Assembly (NCBI GenBank): GCA_963841045.1
Contig: CAWJBD010000009.1
Location: 1-35,462, forward strand
Source of the DNA: Aalborgiella sp963841045
GTDB lineage: Bacteria; Pseudomonadota; Gammaproteobacteria; Burkholderiales; Burkholderiaceae_C
DNA: 35,462 nucleotides
Direction: 5' to 3'
Shown here: positions 7,987 through 17,211 of the stretch, one piece after another
Layout of the letters: every line of letters begins with the position of its first letter
How positions within the stretch are numbered: position 1 is the stretch's first letter
Program-made: the position numbers and the translations under genes
Notes under the pieces: generated by a model
What the model was told of the DNA's origin: nothing
Seen by the model: only the letters and a program-made list of their open reading frames with translations
The model's database searches: none

Positions 7987-8692
7987 TTACTGTGCCGGGC
8001 CTGATGTTTTAGTCGTGGTCACAGTGCTTGTTGCAGCTGCAGCTGTCGTCACAGCATCGCCACCCAAAGCATTGATTTTGACTTCAACCAAACGGCGATA
8101 GGCAGTTTTATCATCAAAACCTTTGTAGGCTTTCACGTATTCGGCTTTGGCTTCAGCGGTTTTGCCTTGCAAGGCATACACATCACCACGACGGTCATCG
8201 GCCAACGCGGCAAATTCGCTTGGGAATGATGCCAGACAATTGTTTCAGTGCATCGTCATAGTTTTTAGCTTCAATGGCTACTGCGGACAAACGCAATTTC
8301 GCCAAAGCTTGGTAACCTTCGTCTTTGGCATTTTGTGCAACATTGGTAAGTGCCGCTTTGGCCGCATCGGTTTTACCCAATTCAAACAAACTTTTGCCTG
8401 CCAACAAACCGGCTTGTTGCGCATAAGTGGTGGAGCCAAATTTGGCATTCATATCGGCCAATGCACGTTCTATCTTGGCGGCATCTTTGCTGGCCACACT
8501 GCGTTCTACTTCGGTGAACATGCCCGCTGCTTGATTGGCTTGACTGCGTTGGTAGTATTGGTAAGCGTTCCAAGCCGCATAAGTTCCCAATACGGCAATC
8601 GCCACCCATGTAATCAGATTGCCCCATTGTTTCCAAAAGTGCTTCAGTTCGTCCAGTTGTTCTTGTTCTTCGAGATTGAGTTGAGTAGCCAT
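7987..8692 (-). CDS. yfgM: YfgM family TPR ancillary protein, frameshifted
   Basis: The product is a membrane-anchored periplasmic TPR protein (YfgM family), which in E. coli associates with SecYEG and the chaperone PpiD. From ATG 8692 it shows an acidic start (LNLEEQEQLDELKHFWKQWG), one membrane helix (about residues 26-42, LITWVAIAVLGTYAAW) and TPR-like repeats (GKSLFELGKTDAAKAAL). The frame is lost near 8210 after LSGIIP. The family continues as SEFAALADDRRGDVYALQGK in the next frame, ending at 7987 after a T/A-rich tail. One surplus base in CCCAAGCGAA (net +1) explains it. Joined length is about 234 residues, normal. It lies between hisS and der; bamB, its usual downstream partner, is missing. 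Confidence 0.85.
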
Positions 8693-8805
8693 GGCTTAAT
8701 AATAATGAGAATGATTGAGAGGAATTAGAAATTGAATACAAATTGCGAATAAAAATCGCATAGCGTGAATGTCAAATCATGATTTCACAGCGCTATCGTC
8801 GAGAG

Positions 8806-10146
8806 CTATTGTCGTAGCATTTGCAACCAGCTATCCACCGATTTTAACGCCTGCAGGCTTTGCGCGCCCTGCCCGTCGCGCAATGACTTTACCGTAAGCT
8901 GTCCAGCAGCCATTTCGTCGGCACCAAAAACCAGCGCGTAACGTGCACCGCTGGCATCTGCTTTTTTGAATTGGCTCTTCATGCTACCGGCTGTTCCGTC
9001 ATTCGTCGCGTGCATTTGTACACTGATACCGTTGGCACGTAAAGTTTGTAACACACCCGCCACCACAGGTGCGGCAGCCAAATCGGGCACGATGGCATAA
9101 GCATCCAAGTTCGGCTGGCTGCTGGCAATGGCTTGCTCTTTCAGCAATTCCAACACGCGCTCTATACCCATGCCCCAACCCACTGCTGGCGTGGGTTTAC
9201 CGCCCAAAATTTCAAATAAGCCGTCGTAACGGCCACCGCCACAAAGTGTGCCTTGTGCTCCCAGCTCGCTGGTGATGAATTCAAACACGGTGTGGCTGTA
9301 GTAGTCCAAGCCCCGTACCAAGCGTGGGTTTATCGCCCAAGCCACACCACAACTGTCCAGCAAGCGTTTGACGGTGTCCAAGTGTTTCAGCGATGCTTCG
9401 CCCAAATAATCTAACAATTGCGGTGCAGCTTGCACCAAATCCTGCATCGCTGGGTTCTTGGTATCCAATATACGCAAAGGGTTGGTTTGCAAACGGCGTT
9501 GTGCATCCGTATCCAAAGCGTCTTTGTTCTTTTCAAAATAAGTTATCAAAGCTGCACGATGCGCTTGTCGCTCGCTTGGTATGCCTAAACTGTTCATTTC
9601 CACACGCACATTTTTGACACCCAAACGTGACAGCAACTGGTGCGCCAACAGCATCAATTCGGCATCGACTTCGGGACCTGCAAAACCCAAGGCTTCGGCA
9701 CCCAATTGGTAAAACTGGCGATAACGCCCACGTTGTGGTCTTTCATGCCTGAACATGGGGCCCATGTAATACAAACGCTTGCCACCGTCATAGGTGAGGT
9801 TGTGCTCAATGGCGGCACGCACTACACCTGGTGTGTTTTCAGGTCGCAAGGTCAATTGCTCGCCATTTAATCTGTCCTCGAATGAGTACATTTCTTTCTC
9901 AACGATGTCGGTCGTCTCACCCGTGCCGCGCACAAAAAGCGCTGTCGGTTCAACAATTGGCGTGCGAATGTTTCTGTATGCACTGCCGGCCATGACGTCG
10001 CGCACATGCGATTCAAACCATTCCCAGCGGGCTGAATCAGGCGGCAAAATGTCGTTCATGCCTTTCACGGCTGAAATGGGCTGAACTTTGGATTTAGCTT
10101 GAGTTGGAGCTTGAGCTTGATCTTTGCGGGTCGGACTGTCTGTCAT
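8806..10146 (-). CDS. hisS: Histidyl-tRNA synthetase
   Basis: The 446-residue product is a class II aminoacyl-tRNA synthetase that charges tRNA-His. After a short polar N-terminal extension come KGMNDILPPDSARWEWFE, motif 2 (MFRHERPQRGRYRQFYQLG), the histidine-specific loop RGLDYYSHTVFEF, GGGRYDGL, and motif 3 (GMGIERVLELL). The anticodon-binding domain is C-terminal (ARYALVFGADEMAAGQLTVK). Its ATG (10144-10146) overlaps the ispG stop by one base (TAATG), indicating translational coupling in the pilF-rodZ-ispG-hisS-yfgM run. Length and order are typical of betaproteobacteria. Confidence 0.97.
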   Translation of the reverse strand: MTDSPTRKDQAQAPTQAKSKVQPISAVKGMNDILPPDSARWEWFESHVRDVMAGSAYRNIRTPIVEPTALFVRGTGETTDIVEKEMYSFEDRLNGEQLTLRPENTPGVVRAAIEHNLTYDGGKRLYYMGPMFRHERPQRGRYRQFYQLGAEALGFAGPEVDAELMLLAHQLLSRLGVKNVRVEMNSLGIPSERQAHRAALITYFEKNKDALDTDAQRRLQTNPLRILDTKNPAMQDLVQAAPQLLDYLGEASLKHLDTVKRLLDSCGVAWAINPRLVRGLDYYSHTVFEFITSELGAQGTLCGGGRYDGLFEILGGKPTPAVGWGMGIERVLELLKEQAIASSQPNLDAYAIVPDLAAAPVVAGVLQTLRANGISVQMHATNDGTAGSMKSQFKKADASGARYALVFGADEMAAGQLTVKSLRDGQGAQSLQALKSVDSWLQMLRQ

Positions 10147-11417
10147 TATTTTTTACCGTAGCGATTTTCAATGTAGTTTTGAACAATGGTTTGAAATTCT
10201 TGTGCGATGTTGTCACCACGCAAGGTGACTCTTTTTTCACCGTCAATGTAAACAGGGGCAGCGGGTGCTTCGCCAGTGCCGGGCAAGCTGATGCCGATGT
10301 CGGCATGTTTGCTCTCGCCTGGGCCATTCACAATGCAGCCCATCACGGCCACTTTCATTTTTTCAACACCAGCGTATTTGTCTTTCCAAACAGGCATTTG
10401 GGCACGCAAAAAATCATCAATCTGTTGCGTTAGCGATTGAAAGGTGGTGCTAGTGGTTCGACCACACCCTGGGCAAGCGGTGACACTGGGTACGAAACTG
10501 CGCAACCCTAGGGATTGCAAAATTTCGGATGCGATGACGACTTCTTGCGTACGCGATTCATTCGGCTGCGGCGTGAGTGACACGCGTATGGTGTCGCCAA
10601 TGCCTTCTTGCAACAATACAGACAATGCTGCTGCTGAAGCCACAGTCCCTTTGGTACCCATGCCCGCTTCAGTCAAACCCAAATGCAAAGCGTAATCACA
10701 GCGCTTAGACATGCCACGGTAGACGGAAATCAAGTCTTGCACACCGCTGACTTTGCACGACAAGATGATTTGATTGCCATTGAGTCCCATGGTCTCTGCC
10801 AGTTTGGCTGAATCGATGGCTGACGAAACCAAGGCTTCAAACATCACCGATTTCACATCCCACGGGGTGCTGCGTTTGGAATTTTCATCCATTAGGTGCG
10901 CTAACAATTCTTGGTCCAAACTACCCCAATTGACACCAATCCGAACGGCTTTGTTCCAACGTACCGCTGCTTCTATCATTTGACCAAATTGTTTGTCTTT
11001 TTTATCACCCTTACCCACATTGCCTGGGTTGATGCGGTATTTCGATAAGGCTTGTGCACAATCTGGAAAATCGGTGAGTAAGCGATGGCCGTTGTAATGG
11101 AAATCGCCAATCAAGGGCACATCAATTCCCATGCGATCCAACTGTTCGCGAATATAGGGAACTTGTGCAGCTGCTTCAGGCGTATTGACCGTGATGCGCA
11201 CCATTTCAGAACCTGCATTGGCCAGTTCTTTGATTTGAATCGCGGTGCCAACGGCATCCACCGTGTCGGTATTGGTCATGGATTGCACCCGAACGGGCGC
11301 ATCACCACCCACAGTCACAATGCGAGAACCCCAAACCACCGAGGCTTGGCGCGTGTGCTTCACTGTTGGGCTGGCACAGGAAATCGGCTCAATGACAGGC
11401 AAACTCGACAGCATCAC
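10146..11417 (-). CDS. ispG: 4-hydroxy-3-methylbut-2-enyl diphosphate synthase (flavodoxin)
   Basis: The 423-residue product converts methylerythritol cyclodiphosphate to hydroxymethylbutenyl diphosphate in non-mevalonate isoprenoid synthesis. Conserved stretches are VRVQSMTNTDTVD near the N-terminus and VPLIGDFHYNGH in the barrel. The [4Fe-4S] ligands are C315 and C318 (ACPGCGRT) and C361 (MGCIVNGPGESKHADIG). Between them is the short inserted segment seen in proteobacterial enzymes. The start overlaps the rodZ stop by four bases and the stop overlaps hisS by one base, so the three are probably cotranscribed. Confidence 0.97.
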   Translation of the reverse strand: MMLSSLPVIEPISCASPTVKHTRQASVVWGSRIVTVGGDAPVRVQSMTNTDTVDAVGTAIQIKELANAGSEMVRITVNTPEAAAQVPYIREQLDRMGIDVPLIGDFHYNGHRLLTDFPDCAQALSKYRINPGNVGKGDKKDKQFGQMIEAAVRWNKAVRIGVNWGSLDQELLAHLMDENSKRSTPWDVKSVMFEALVSSAIDSAKLAETMGLNGNQIILSCKVSGVQDLISVYRGMSKRCDYALHLGLTEAGMGTKGTVASAAALSVLLQEGIGDTIRVSLTPQPNESRTQEVVIASEILQSLGLRSFVPSVTACPGCGRTTSTTFQSLTQQIDDFLRAQMPVWKDKYAGVEKMKVAVMGCIVNGPGESKHADIGISLPGTGEAPAAPVYIDGEKRVTLRGDNIAQEFQTIVQNYIENRYGKK

Positions 11418-12346
11418 TTCACCTCAAAAAACGCCACATTGTTTTTTGCAATCGAAGTCAAATCTTTCACCTGACCGCGCACCAGTACTTGAGTGAAATT
11501 TGTACTTCCTACAGTCACGGACAACGGTAAAACACCATTCGCCCCAGCGCTTTCCCCTGCCTTCATCAGCTGTTTAAAAACCGTGGCTCCCTTGGCATCT
11601 TTGACCTCAATCCAGGTATCGCCACTGGCTTTAAAAGCCACAACACCATCAGTCACGGGCGTATTGGCGCTTGCCATCAATGCGCTTGGCTGGTTTGCCG
11701 TATCGGTGGATATAGCCGGTGCAGTTGTCGCTGTGATCGGCGTTGCAACTACCGGTGTCACTTGAATGGCGTTGGATTCTTTTGCAGCCATCTCGGTAAC
11801 ACCCGATGTTTTTGACTCTTGAATGGTCTTTGTGCTGTCAGACTTCATCGCCGGCCACAAATAGATGGCTGCTGCTCCCAACAACAGGGCTGCGCCACCT
11901 ATCATCCATGGTGTTTTCATAAAATCCATGGGGTTCACTTTGTCATTGGACAAAGCTGAACGGATGGGTGTGTCGATCGATTTACTCGCCGTGTTTAATC
12001 TTGTCGAACCCGTCTTGGGCATCAAAGCCAGAATGGGCTCTGGATCAATTTTGAGGGTGTTGCATACACTGGCTGCCAATGCACGCACAAAAACCATATC
12101 GGGTAACAAGTTTAAGTTGTCGTCTTCTAATGCTTCGAGACGTTTCACTGGCACTTTTAAAGTAACCGCCAACGCTGCAATGTGCAAACCTGCTTGCATG
12201 CGTGCTTGCTTGATCAGCTGACCAGCGCTTGGTTGCGGCGGCTCTTGAGTACTTATTTCTGGTGCGCTATCACTCTGAACCTCATGTTCTTCCTGCAAAG
12301 TCGGCAGATCTGGTGAGTGTGCTAATTCTTGTGATGCGTTAGTCAT
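11414..12346 (-). CDS. rodZ: RodZ-type cytoskeletal protein (HTH, membrane helix, DUF4115)
   Basis: RodZ links the MreB filament to the elongation machinery and helps set rod shape. The protein starts with an acidic polar leader, then a helix-turn-helix domain (AGQLIKQARMQAGLHIAALA; VKRLEALEDDNLNLLPD). A single membrane helix follows (WMIGGAALLLGAAAIYLWPA), then a T/A-rich periplasmic linker. The C-terminal DUF4115 domain contains SGDTWIEVKDAKGATVFKQL. An ATG at 12364 is in frame, but I prefer ATG 12346 (310 residues): a GGGG lies about nine bases before it, and it overlaps the end of pilF as is usual for coupled genes. The 3' end overlaps ispG by four bases. Confidence 0.9.
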   Translation of the reverse strand: MTNASQELAHSPDLPTLQEEHEVQSDSAPEISTQEPPQPSAGQLIKQARMQAGLHIAALAVTLKVPVKRLEALEDDNLNLLPDMVFVRALAASVCNTLKIDPEPILALMPKTGSTRLNTASKSIDTPIRSALSNDKVNPMDFMKTPWMIGGAALLLGAAAIYLWPAMKSDSTKTIQESKTSGVTEMAAKESNAIQVTPVVATPITATTAPAISTDTANQPSALMASANTPVTDGVVAFKASGDTWIEVKDAKGATVFKQLMKAGESAGANGVLPLSVTVGSTNFTQVLVRGQVKDLTSIAKNNVAFFEVK

Positions 12347-13146
12347 TAAATAAACCCCGATCAAACAAAGACATTTCTTTGGATTCTGGAAACCGCTTTT
12401 TTAAACTATCACCCAATTGCGTGACGCCCACTTGGTTGCCTAGTTTTCTTTCAATTTTGGCAGCCAACCACAAGGATTCCGCATTGGAAAATTCACTGTT
12501 ATTCAAGCGACGAATGTAAAACTGTGCGCGCACCAGCTCTTGGCGCTGGTACATTAAATTTGCCAAGTTATAGCCCGTAATGGGATTGGCGGCATCAAAC
12601 TCCAATGCACGCAAAAAACTGGATTCAGCTTGTCGCTTGTCGCCTGCACGCATGAAGCAAACACCTTTGGTCAACCAAGTGTTGGCTTGCCCCTGATATG
12701 CCGGGCTGGCCAAAGCACGGTCAAAATAAACGATCGATTCTGCGTAGCGGGCTTCTTGGCATGACAACCATCCCAAATTGTGCAGCACATTGCCATCTCT
12801 TGGATTCAAACTGACCGGCACGCGTAAAACTGTCACGCGCCAAGCCCATGTCGTTCAGACGCATGTAAATCAGACCACGCAAGTTGTATGCATCAGTGGA
12901 TCGGGGGTCAGCATTGATGGCCAATTTCACTTCGTCCAAGGCAACGGTGAGCTGTCCTTGCTCTAAATAGCCCTGCGCCAATTCCAACCTGATTTTGGCG
13001 CGCTTTTGCTGATCTGTTTCGTCTGACGCAGTGGCCAAATCGGCTTGGCCTGCAGTACCTGTAGTCTCGGTTGCGCAGCCGCTTAGCCATGTCAAGAATA
13101 AGACCAGCACAGCCATGGTGAAAAGAGAATTTTTACTTGCCATCAT
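12339..13146 (-). CDS. pilF: Type IV pilus biogenesis/stability lipoprotein PilF (PilW), frameshifted
   Basis: PilF is an outer-membrane TPR lipoprotein needed for assembly of the PilQ secretin. From ATG 13146 (overlapping the rlmN stop as ATGA) there is a lipoprotein signal ending LTWLSGC (C24 is the lipidation site). TPR units follow: AKIRLELAQGYLEQGQLTVA and DPRSTDAYNLRGLIYMRLND. Near 12830 the frame breaks within CGTGCCGGTCAG. The next TPR (SLNPRDGNVLHNLGWLSC) continues in the +1 frame, to 12339. One surplus base explains it. Joined length is about 268 residues, normal for the family. Position between rlmN and rodZ is the standard one. Confidence 0.88.
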
Positions 13147-14246
13147 TCAACCATCCTTTGTTGCATGCGAATAACTACCTTGGTTCTGTCTATCACCTCA
13201 CCGGCCAATTGCCCACAAGCCGCATCAATGTCGTCACCACGTGTTTTGCGTACGGTTGTCACTATACCCGCATCGCTGAGAACTTTGGCAAAAGCCTGTA
13301 CTTGGTTTTTAGACGAACACAACAAGCCCGAAGCGGGAAACGGGTTAAAGGGGATCAAATTAAATTTGCATGGAATGCCTTTGCCAGCATGGTTTTTTAC
13401 CAAGTCGACCAACTGTTTGGCTTGCTCAACGCTGTCATTGACACCGTCTAGCATGCAATATTCAAAGGTAATGAAATCGCGTGGCGCAAATTCCAAATAC
13501 CGTTGGCAAGCATCCAGCAATTCGGCAATCGGGTATTTTTGGTTGATGGGTACCAAGTTGTCACGCAAAGCATCCGTCGGCGCATGCAGTGAGACTGCCA
13601 ACGCAACTGGACAATCTGCGGCCAAGCGGTCAATCATGGGGACAACACCTGAAGTGGACACCGTCAATCGGCGCCTGGACAAACCATAACCATGGTCATC
13701 CAACATTGCGCGCAAGGCTGGAACTAAAGCGGTGTAATTTTGCAATGGCTCACCCATGCCCATCATCACCACATTAGAGATAACGCGTTCGCTTGTCGAC
13801 AAGTGCTTACGCAAAAAATGCTCAGCAAACCACAATTGGCTGATGATTTCACCGGTGGTCAGATTGCGGCTAAACCCCTGATGTCCCGTTGAGCAAAAAC
13901 GACACCCTACAGCACATCCTGCTTGCGATGAGACACACAAAGTACCACGTGTTTCTTCTGGGATAAATACCGCTTCGACAGCGTTCCCACCACCCACATC
14001 AAACAGCCATTTGATGGTTCCATCGCTGGATTCTTTTTGGCTGATGATGGACAAGCCCTGCACACGGGCTTTTAGAGCCAATTTATCGCGCAAAGGCTTG
14101 GCCAAATCGCTCATTTGAGCGAAATCAGATTCGCCTTTTTGGTGTATCCAACGAAAAAGCTGCGTAGCTCTGAAGCTTTTTTCGCCCAATTGCTCACAAT
14201 AAGCGATCAACCCCTGGCGATCAAAATCGAGAAGGTTGACCGTCAT
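13143..14246 (-). CDS. rlmN: Dual-specificity 23S rRNA/tRNA methyltransferase RlmN
   Basis: The 367-residue radical SAM enzyme methylates C2 of adenine at 23S rRNA A2503 and tRNA A37. The cluster motif CX3CX2C is at C111, C115 and C118 (GCAVGCRFCSTGHQGFSRNL). GMGEPLQNY binds S-adenosylmethionine. The C-terminal KTRGDDIDAACGQL holds the cysteine that takes part in catalysis. Length and motifs are complete, and this gene is undamaged. It follows ndk by 45 bases and overlaps pilF by four bases at its stop. Confidence 0.97.
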   Translation of the reverse strand: MTVNLLDFDRQGLIAYCEQLGEKSFRATQLFRWIHQKGESDFAQMSDLAKPLRDKLALKARVQGLSIISQKESSDGTIKWLFDVGGGNAVEAVFIPEETRGTLCVSSQAGCAVGCRFCSTGHQGFSRNLTTGEIISQLWFAEHFLRKHLSTSERVISNVVMMGMGEPLQNYTALVPALRAMLDDHGYGLSRRRLTVSTSGVVPMIDRLAADCPVALAVSLHAPTDALRDNLVPINQKYPIAELLDACQRYLEFAPRDFITFEYCMLDGVNDSVEQAKQLVDLVKNHAGKGIPCKFNLIPFNPFPASGLLCSSKNQVQAFAKVLSDAGIVTTVRKTRGDDIDAACGQLAGEVIDRTKVVIRMQQRMVE

Positions 14247-14291
14247 GGCGATAGACTGGCTATTGGACTGGCAGTTTGACAGGTCGTTTAA

Positions 14292-14717
14292 TTAACGGCT
14301 GTAGACGTTCATGCCTGGGAAAAAGAAGGCAATTTCTTGCGCTGCTGTTTCTGCTGCGTCTGAACCGTGTACGGCGTTGGCATCAATGCTGTCTGCAAAG
14401 TCAGCGCGAATGGTGCCTTTGTCGGCCTTCTTAGGGTCTGTTGCGCCCATCAAATCGCGGTTTTTCAAAATGGCGCCTTCGCCTTCTAGCGCTTGAATCA
14501 TCACAGGGCCAGAAATCATGAAGCTAACCAAGTCGTTGAAGAATGGACGTGCTTTGTGAACTGCGTAAAAAGCTTCTGCCTCGCCACGTGAGAGGTGAGC
14601 CATTTTGGCTGCAACAACTTTCAAGCCGGCAGCTTCAAAACGAGCGTAAATTTGACCGATCACATTTTTAGCAACTGCGTCAGGTTTGATGATAGAGAGA
14701 GTGCGTTCGATAGCCAT
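14292..14717 (-). CDS. ndk: Nucleoside diphosphate kinase
   Basis: The 141-residue enzyme passes phosphate from ATP to other (deoxy)nucleoside diphosphates. The active-site histidine is H117 in NAVHGSDA. The N-terminus ERTLSIIKPDAVAKNVIG and the loop MISGPVMIQALEGE are typical. An AAGGAAA Shine-Dalgarno lies about nine bases before the ATG. A TATAAA (14787-14792 complement) some 70 bases upstream may be the -10, but its -35 is poor. It is the promoter-proximal gene of the ndk-rlmN-pilF-rodZ-ispG-hisS-yfgM-der block. Confidence 0.97.
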   Translation of the reverse strand: MAIERTLSIIKPDAVAKNVIGQIYARFEAAGLKVVAAKMAHLSRGEAEAFYAVHKARPFFNDLVSFMISGPVMIQALEGEGAILKNRDLMGATDPKKADKGTIRADFADSIDANAVHGSDAAETAAQEIAFFFPGMNVYSR

Positions 14718-14887
14718 TGTGTATATTTCCTTGATACGGGTTAAGTCTTTAGATTGCCAGTCGATTCCAAACGTTTGCGTTCAAAATTTATAGCAAGCCC
14801 TCTATTTTAACTTGCTAATGCTGATTTCTATTGCCGGACTTCTCTAATTCATCACCTGTTGACAGGATTATTTGGTCGAAGCTAAAT

Positions 14888-14949
14888 TGCTATTCTTTTG
14901 ATAGCATACTAGGCAATAAATACGCCGGATACATCCGAATTTTTCATAT
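14888..14949 (+). repeat. Interspersed hairpin repeat, copy 4
   Basis: TGCTAT (14888-14893) / ATAGCA (14901-14906) with a 7-base loop, then TAGGCAATAAATACGCCG, GATACATCCG and ATTTTTCATATA. It occupies the 289-base gap 14718-15006 between ndk (which starts leftward from 14717) and the end of rluB. Nothing else was recognised in that gap except the probable ndk promoter and an AGCAAG/CTTGCT inverted repeat at 14792-14816. Confidence 0.9.
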
Positions 14950-15006
14950 AAAACAGCTTATCGCCAAGGATGTTGGGTTGTCAGCTGTGTTTCGGCTTTT
15001 AAATGT

Positions 15007-16245
15007 TCATGGACGGCGCGATGCGCGGCGTGCACCATTCCCACCCGAACCCGAGCCAGAACTGGCACGGCGCTGTTGTCTTTGCTGGTTCAAACTGTCT
15101 GCACCAATATAGCCTTGTGAGGTCTTTAACGGGTCAGGTTGTCGATTGTCTGGCGCATTGGAACGGGGCTGAGTTTGCCCACCTGAACGTCCAGACATGC
15201 CTCTGCCGCCACCTTTCCCACCGTTGACATTGTTGCCACGATTTCCACGGTTGCGGTTGCGGTTATTGCGATTGCCTTCGCCGCCTGCATTGACACCACC
15301 ATCAGCACGGTTTGCAGGTCGTTGAGCAGGAGAAGCAGCATTCACTGCCCGCATCAGCGCTTGTATATCCGACTCACCCAATTCCATCCAAGCGCCACGC
15401 TTCAAGCCCTTAGGCAACACCATGGCGCCGTAACGTATGCGAATCAAACGGCTGACCGCATGGCCAACAGACTCCAACATGCGGCGTACTTCGCGGTTAC
15501 GACCTTCCGATATGGTGACCTTGTACCAGCAATTGGCACCTTCACCGCCGCCGTCTTCAATCGAACCAAATTGCGCTAAGCCGTCGTCAAGCTGCACACC
15601 GTCGAGGAGCTTTTGTTTTTCTTCTTTATCCAAGCGTCCCAGTACACGCACTGCGTATTCGCGTTCTAAGCCAAAACGTGGGTGCATCAAATTATTGGCC
15701 AAATCGCCTGAGCTGCTAAAGAGCAACAGACCTTCGGTGTTCAAATCCAAGCGCCCTACAGATTGCCATTTGCCTTGGTACAACTTGGGCAATTTGCGAA
15801 ACACGGTGGGACGGTTTTGCGGATCATCATGCGTCACCACCTCGCCAGCAGGTTTGTGGTAGGCAATGACTCGGGTTGGCGGTGGTGCAATGCGGTACTT
15901 GATCGGCTTGCCATTGACTTTGACTTGATCGCCCAATTGAATGCGTTGACCAATGTGCGCCGGCTCGTTGTTGACGGAAATGCGCCCTTCTAAGATGAGC
16001 TGCTCCATTTCCAGTCGCGAGCCCATGCCTGCTTGCGCCAGCACTTTGTGCAATTTGGGTTGTTCTGCTTGCGGCAGTAGCACACGTTTCGGCAGTGCAA
16101 CATTGGCATCTTCGTCATCAAATCGACCTGAAACAATGTCATCAAAAGCGATTACATCATCGGCAACTGGCACCGATACCTTGTCCTTTTGTTCAGCTTC
16201 GTTTTGCGGCAAGCCACCATCTTCAGGTAACAAATTGTCTTCCAT
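15007..16245 (-). CDS. rluB: 23S rRNA pseudouridine synthase, RluB/RsuA family, with RGN-rich tail
   Basis: The 412-residue protein has an acidic leader (about residues 1-60) and an S4 RNA-binding domain (LHKVLAQAGMGSRLEMEQLI). The RsuA-family catalytic domain carries GRLDLNTEGLLLFSSSGDL with its active-site aspartate, and REVRRMLESVGHAVSRLIR. RluB modifies U2605 of 23S rRNA. The last 110 residues are a low-complexity tail rich in G, N, R and Q, longer than in E. coli RluB. The tail includes QPDPLKTS (15118-15141), closely matched by QPDPLRTS in the RhlE tail of this window. It follows scpB by 81 bases, the usual scpB-rluB order. Confidence 0.93.
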   Translation of the reverse strand: MEDNLLPEDGGLPQNEAEQKDKVSVPVADDVIAFDDIVSGRFDDEDANVALPKRVLLPQAEQPKLHKVLAQAGMGSRLEMEQLILEGRISVNNEPAHIGQRIQLGDQVKVNGKPIKYRIAPPPTRVIAYHKPAGEVVTHDDPQNRPTVFRKLPKLYQGKWQSVGRLDLNTEGLLLFSSSGDLANNLMHPRFGLEREYAVRVLGRLDKEEKQKLLDGVQLDDGLAQFGSIEDGGGEGANCWYKVTISEGRNREVRRMLESVGHAVSRLIRIRYGAMVLPKGLKRGAWMELGESDIQALMRAVNAASPAQRPANRADGGVNAGGEGNRNNRNRNRGNRGNNVNGGKGGGRGMSGRSGGQTQPRSNAPDNRQPDPLKTSQGYIGADSLNQQRQQRRASSGSGSGGNGARRASRRP

Positions 16246-16326
16246 ATATTCACTTTTTATGTCTGTGCTTTATTTCAAAAGCGATGTGCTTATGCGATGT
16301 GCTTATGCAAGGCGCGAACGCCTTGC

Positions 16327-16992
16327 TCAATCTGGTTGTACTGCGTTAGAGAGTTCAGTTTCGGAAGCGGGTGTAGAGGTTTGTGATTCGGCATTGACTG
16401 ACATGGGCAGCTCGGCTTGCCTGTCTGAAGGAATGTCTGCTGGCATCGAATCGATGTTTAAACTCGCCAAAATTTGCTCCTGCAAAGGTCCAACTTCTGG
16501 CAATTGGTCCAATGAAGAAATTCCCAAATCATCCAAAAATTGACGCGTGGTTGCAAATAAAGCGGGGCGACCCACTGTTTCGCGGTGTCCGATTACTTCG
16601 ATCCAGCCTCTGTCTTCAAGCTGTTTAATGATGAGTGTATTGATGGTCACACCGCGAATATCTTCCATATCCGCCCGCGTGGTGGGCTGACGATACGCAA
16701 TAATCGCCAAGGTCTCAAGTACAGCGCGGGTGTATTTCGGTGGTTTTTCAGGCGTCAGACGGTCCAAAAATTCACGCATTTCAGGTCGGCTTTGAAAACG
16801 CCAGCCCGAAGCCACTTGAACCAACTCGACCCCTTTGAGTCCCCATTCTTGTTGCAACTCATAAAGCATGACTTTAAGGGTGTCCGCACCAATCTCGTCT
16901 TTAAACAAAACGAGCATGTCCGCCAAGCGCATGGGCTGTTGCGCACAAATCAACGCGGTTTCAAGGATACGTTTGGCATCCGAAGTATTCAT
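16327..16992 (-). CDS. scpB: Segregation and condensation protein B
   Basis: The 221-residue product is the winged-helix kleisin-associated subunit of the SMC-ScpA-ScpB chromosome condensation complex. Diagnostic stretches are RILETALICAQQPMRLADM, the second winged helix ALETLAIIAYRQPTTRADME, and the signature GRPALFATTRQFLDDLGI. A polar S/T/E-rich tail of about 50 residues follows. scpA is not in the window. The 219-base spacer to rluD (16993-17211) holds no recognisable gene. Confidence 0.95.
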   Translation of the reverse strand: MNTSDAKRILETALICAQQPMRLADMLVLFKDEIGADTLKVMLYELQQEWGLKGVELVQVASGWRFQSRPEMREFLDRLTPEKPPKYTRAVLETLAIIAYRQPTTRADMEDIRGVTINTLIIKQLEDRGWIEVIGHRETVGRPALFATTRQFLDDLGISSLDQLPEVGPLQEQILASLNIDSMPADIPSDRQAELPMSVNAESQTSTPASETELSNAVQPD

Positions 16993-17211
16993 AGTACTAA
17001 TTTATAGGGCAATTTGGTTGGCTATGTTCATGTGTTTGTCACGCTATTTGCGTACAAACAGCTTATTCACTGCTTCTTTTAGAAAGGTATATCGCGAACG
17101 ATATTTTTGCTTTTTCTTTTTTGCTTACGAAAGCTGCAACATGCTTGGCAGGGATTTGCTAAGACCAACATGTTGAAATTTGATACCGACTATTTTGTTA
17201 TTCAAATGCCT

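Noticed and set aside
14718..15006. A small gene between ndk and rluB
   Set aside because: The only open frames are short, run through repeat copy 4 and into rluB antisense, and have no family-like sequence.
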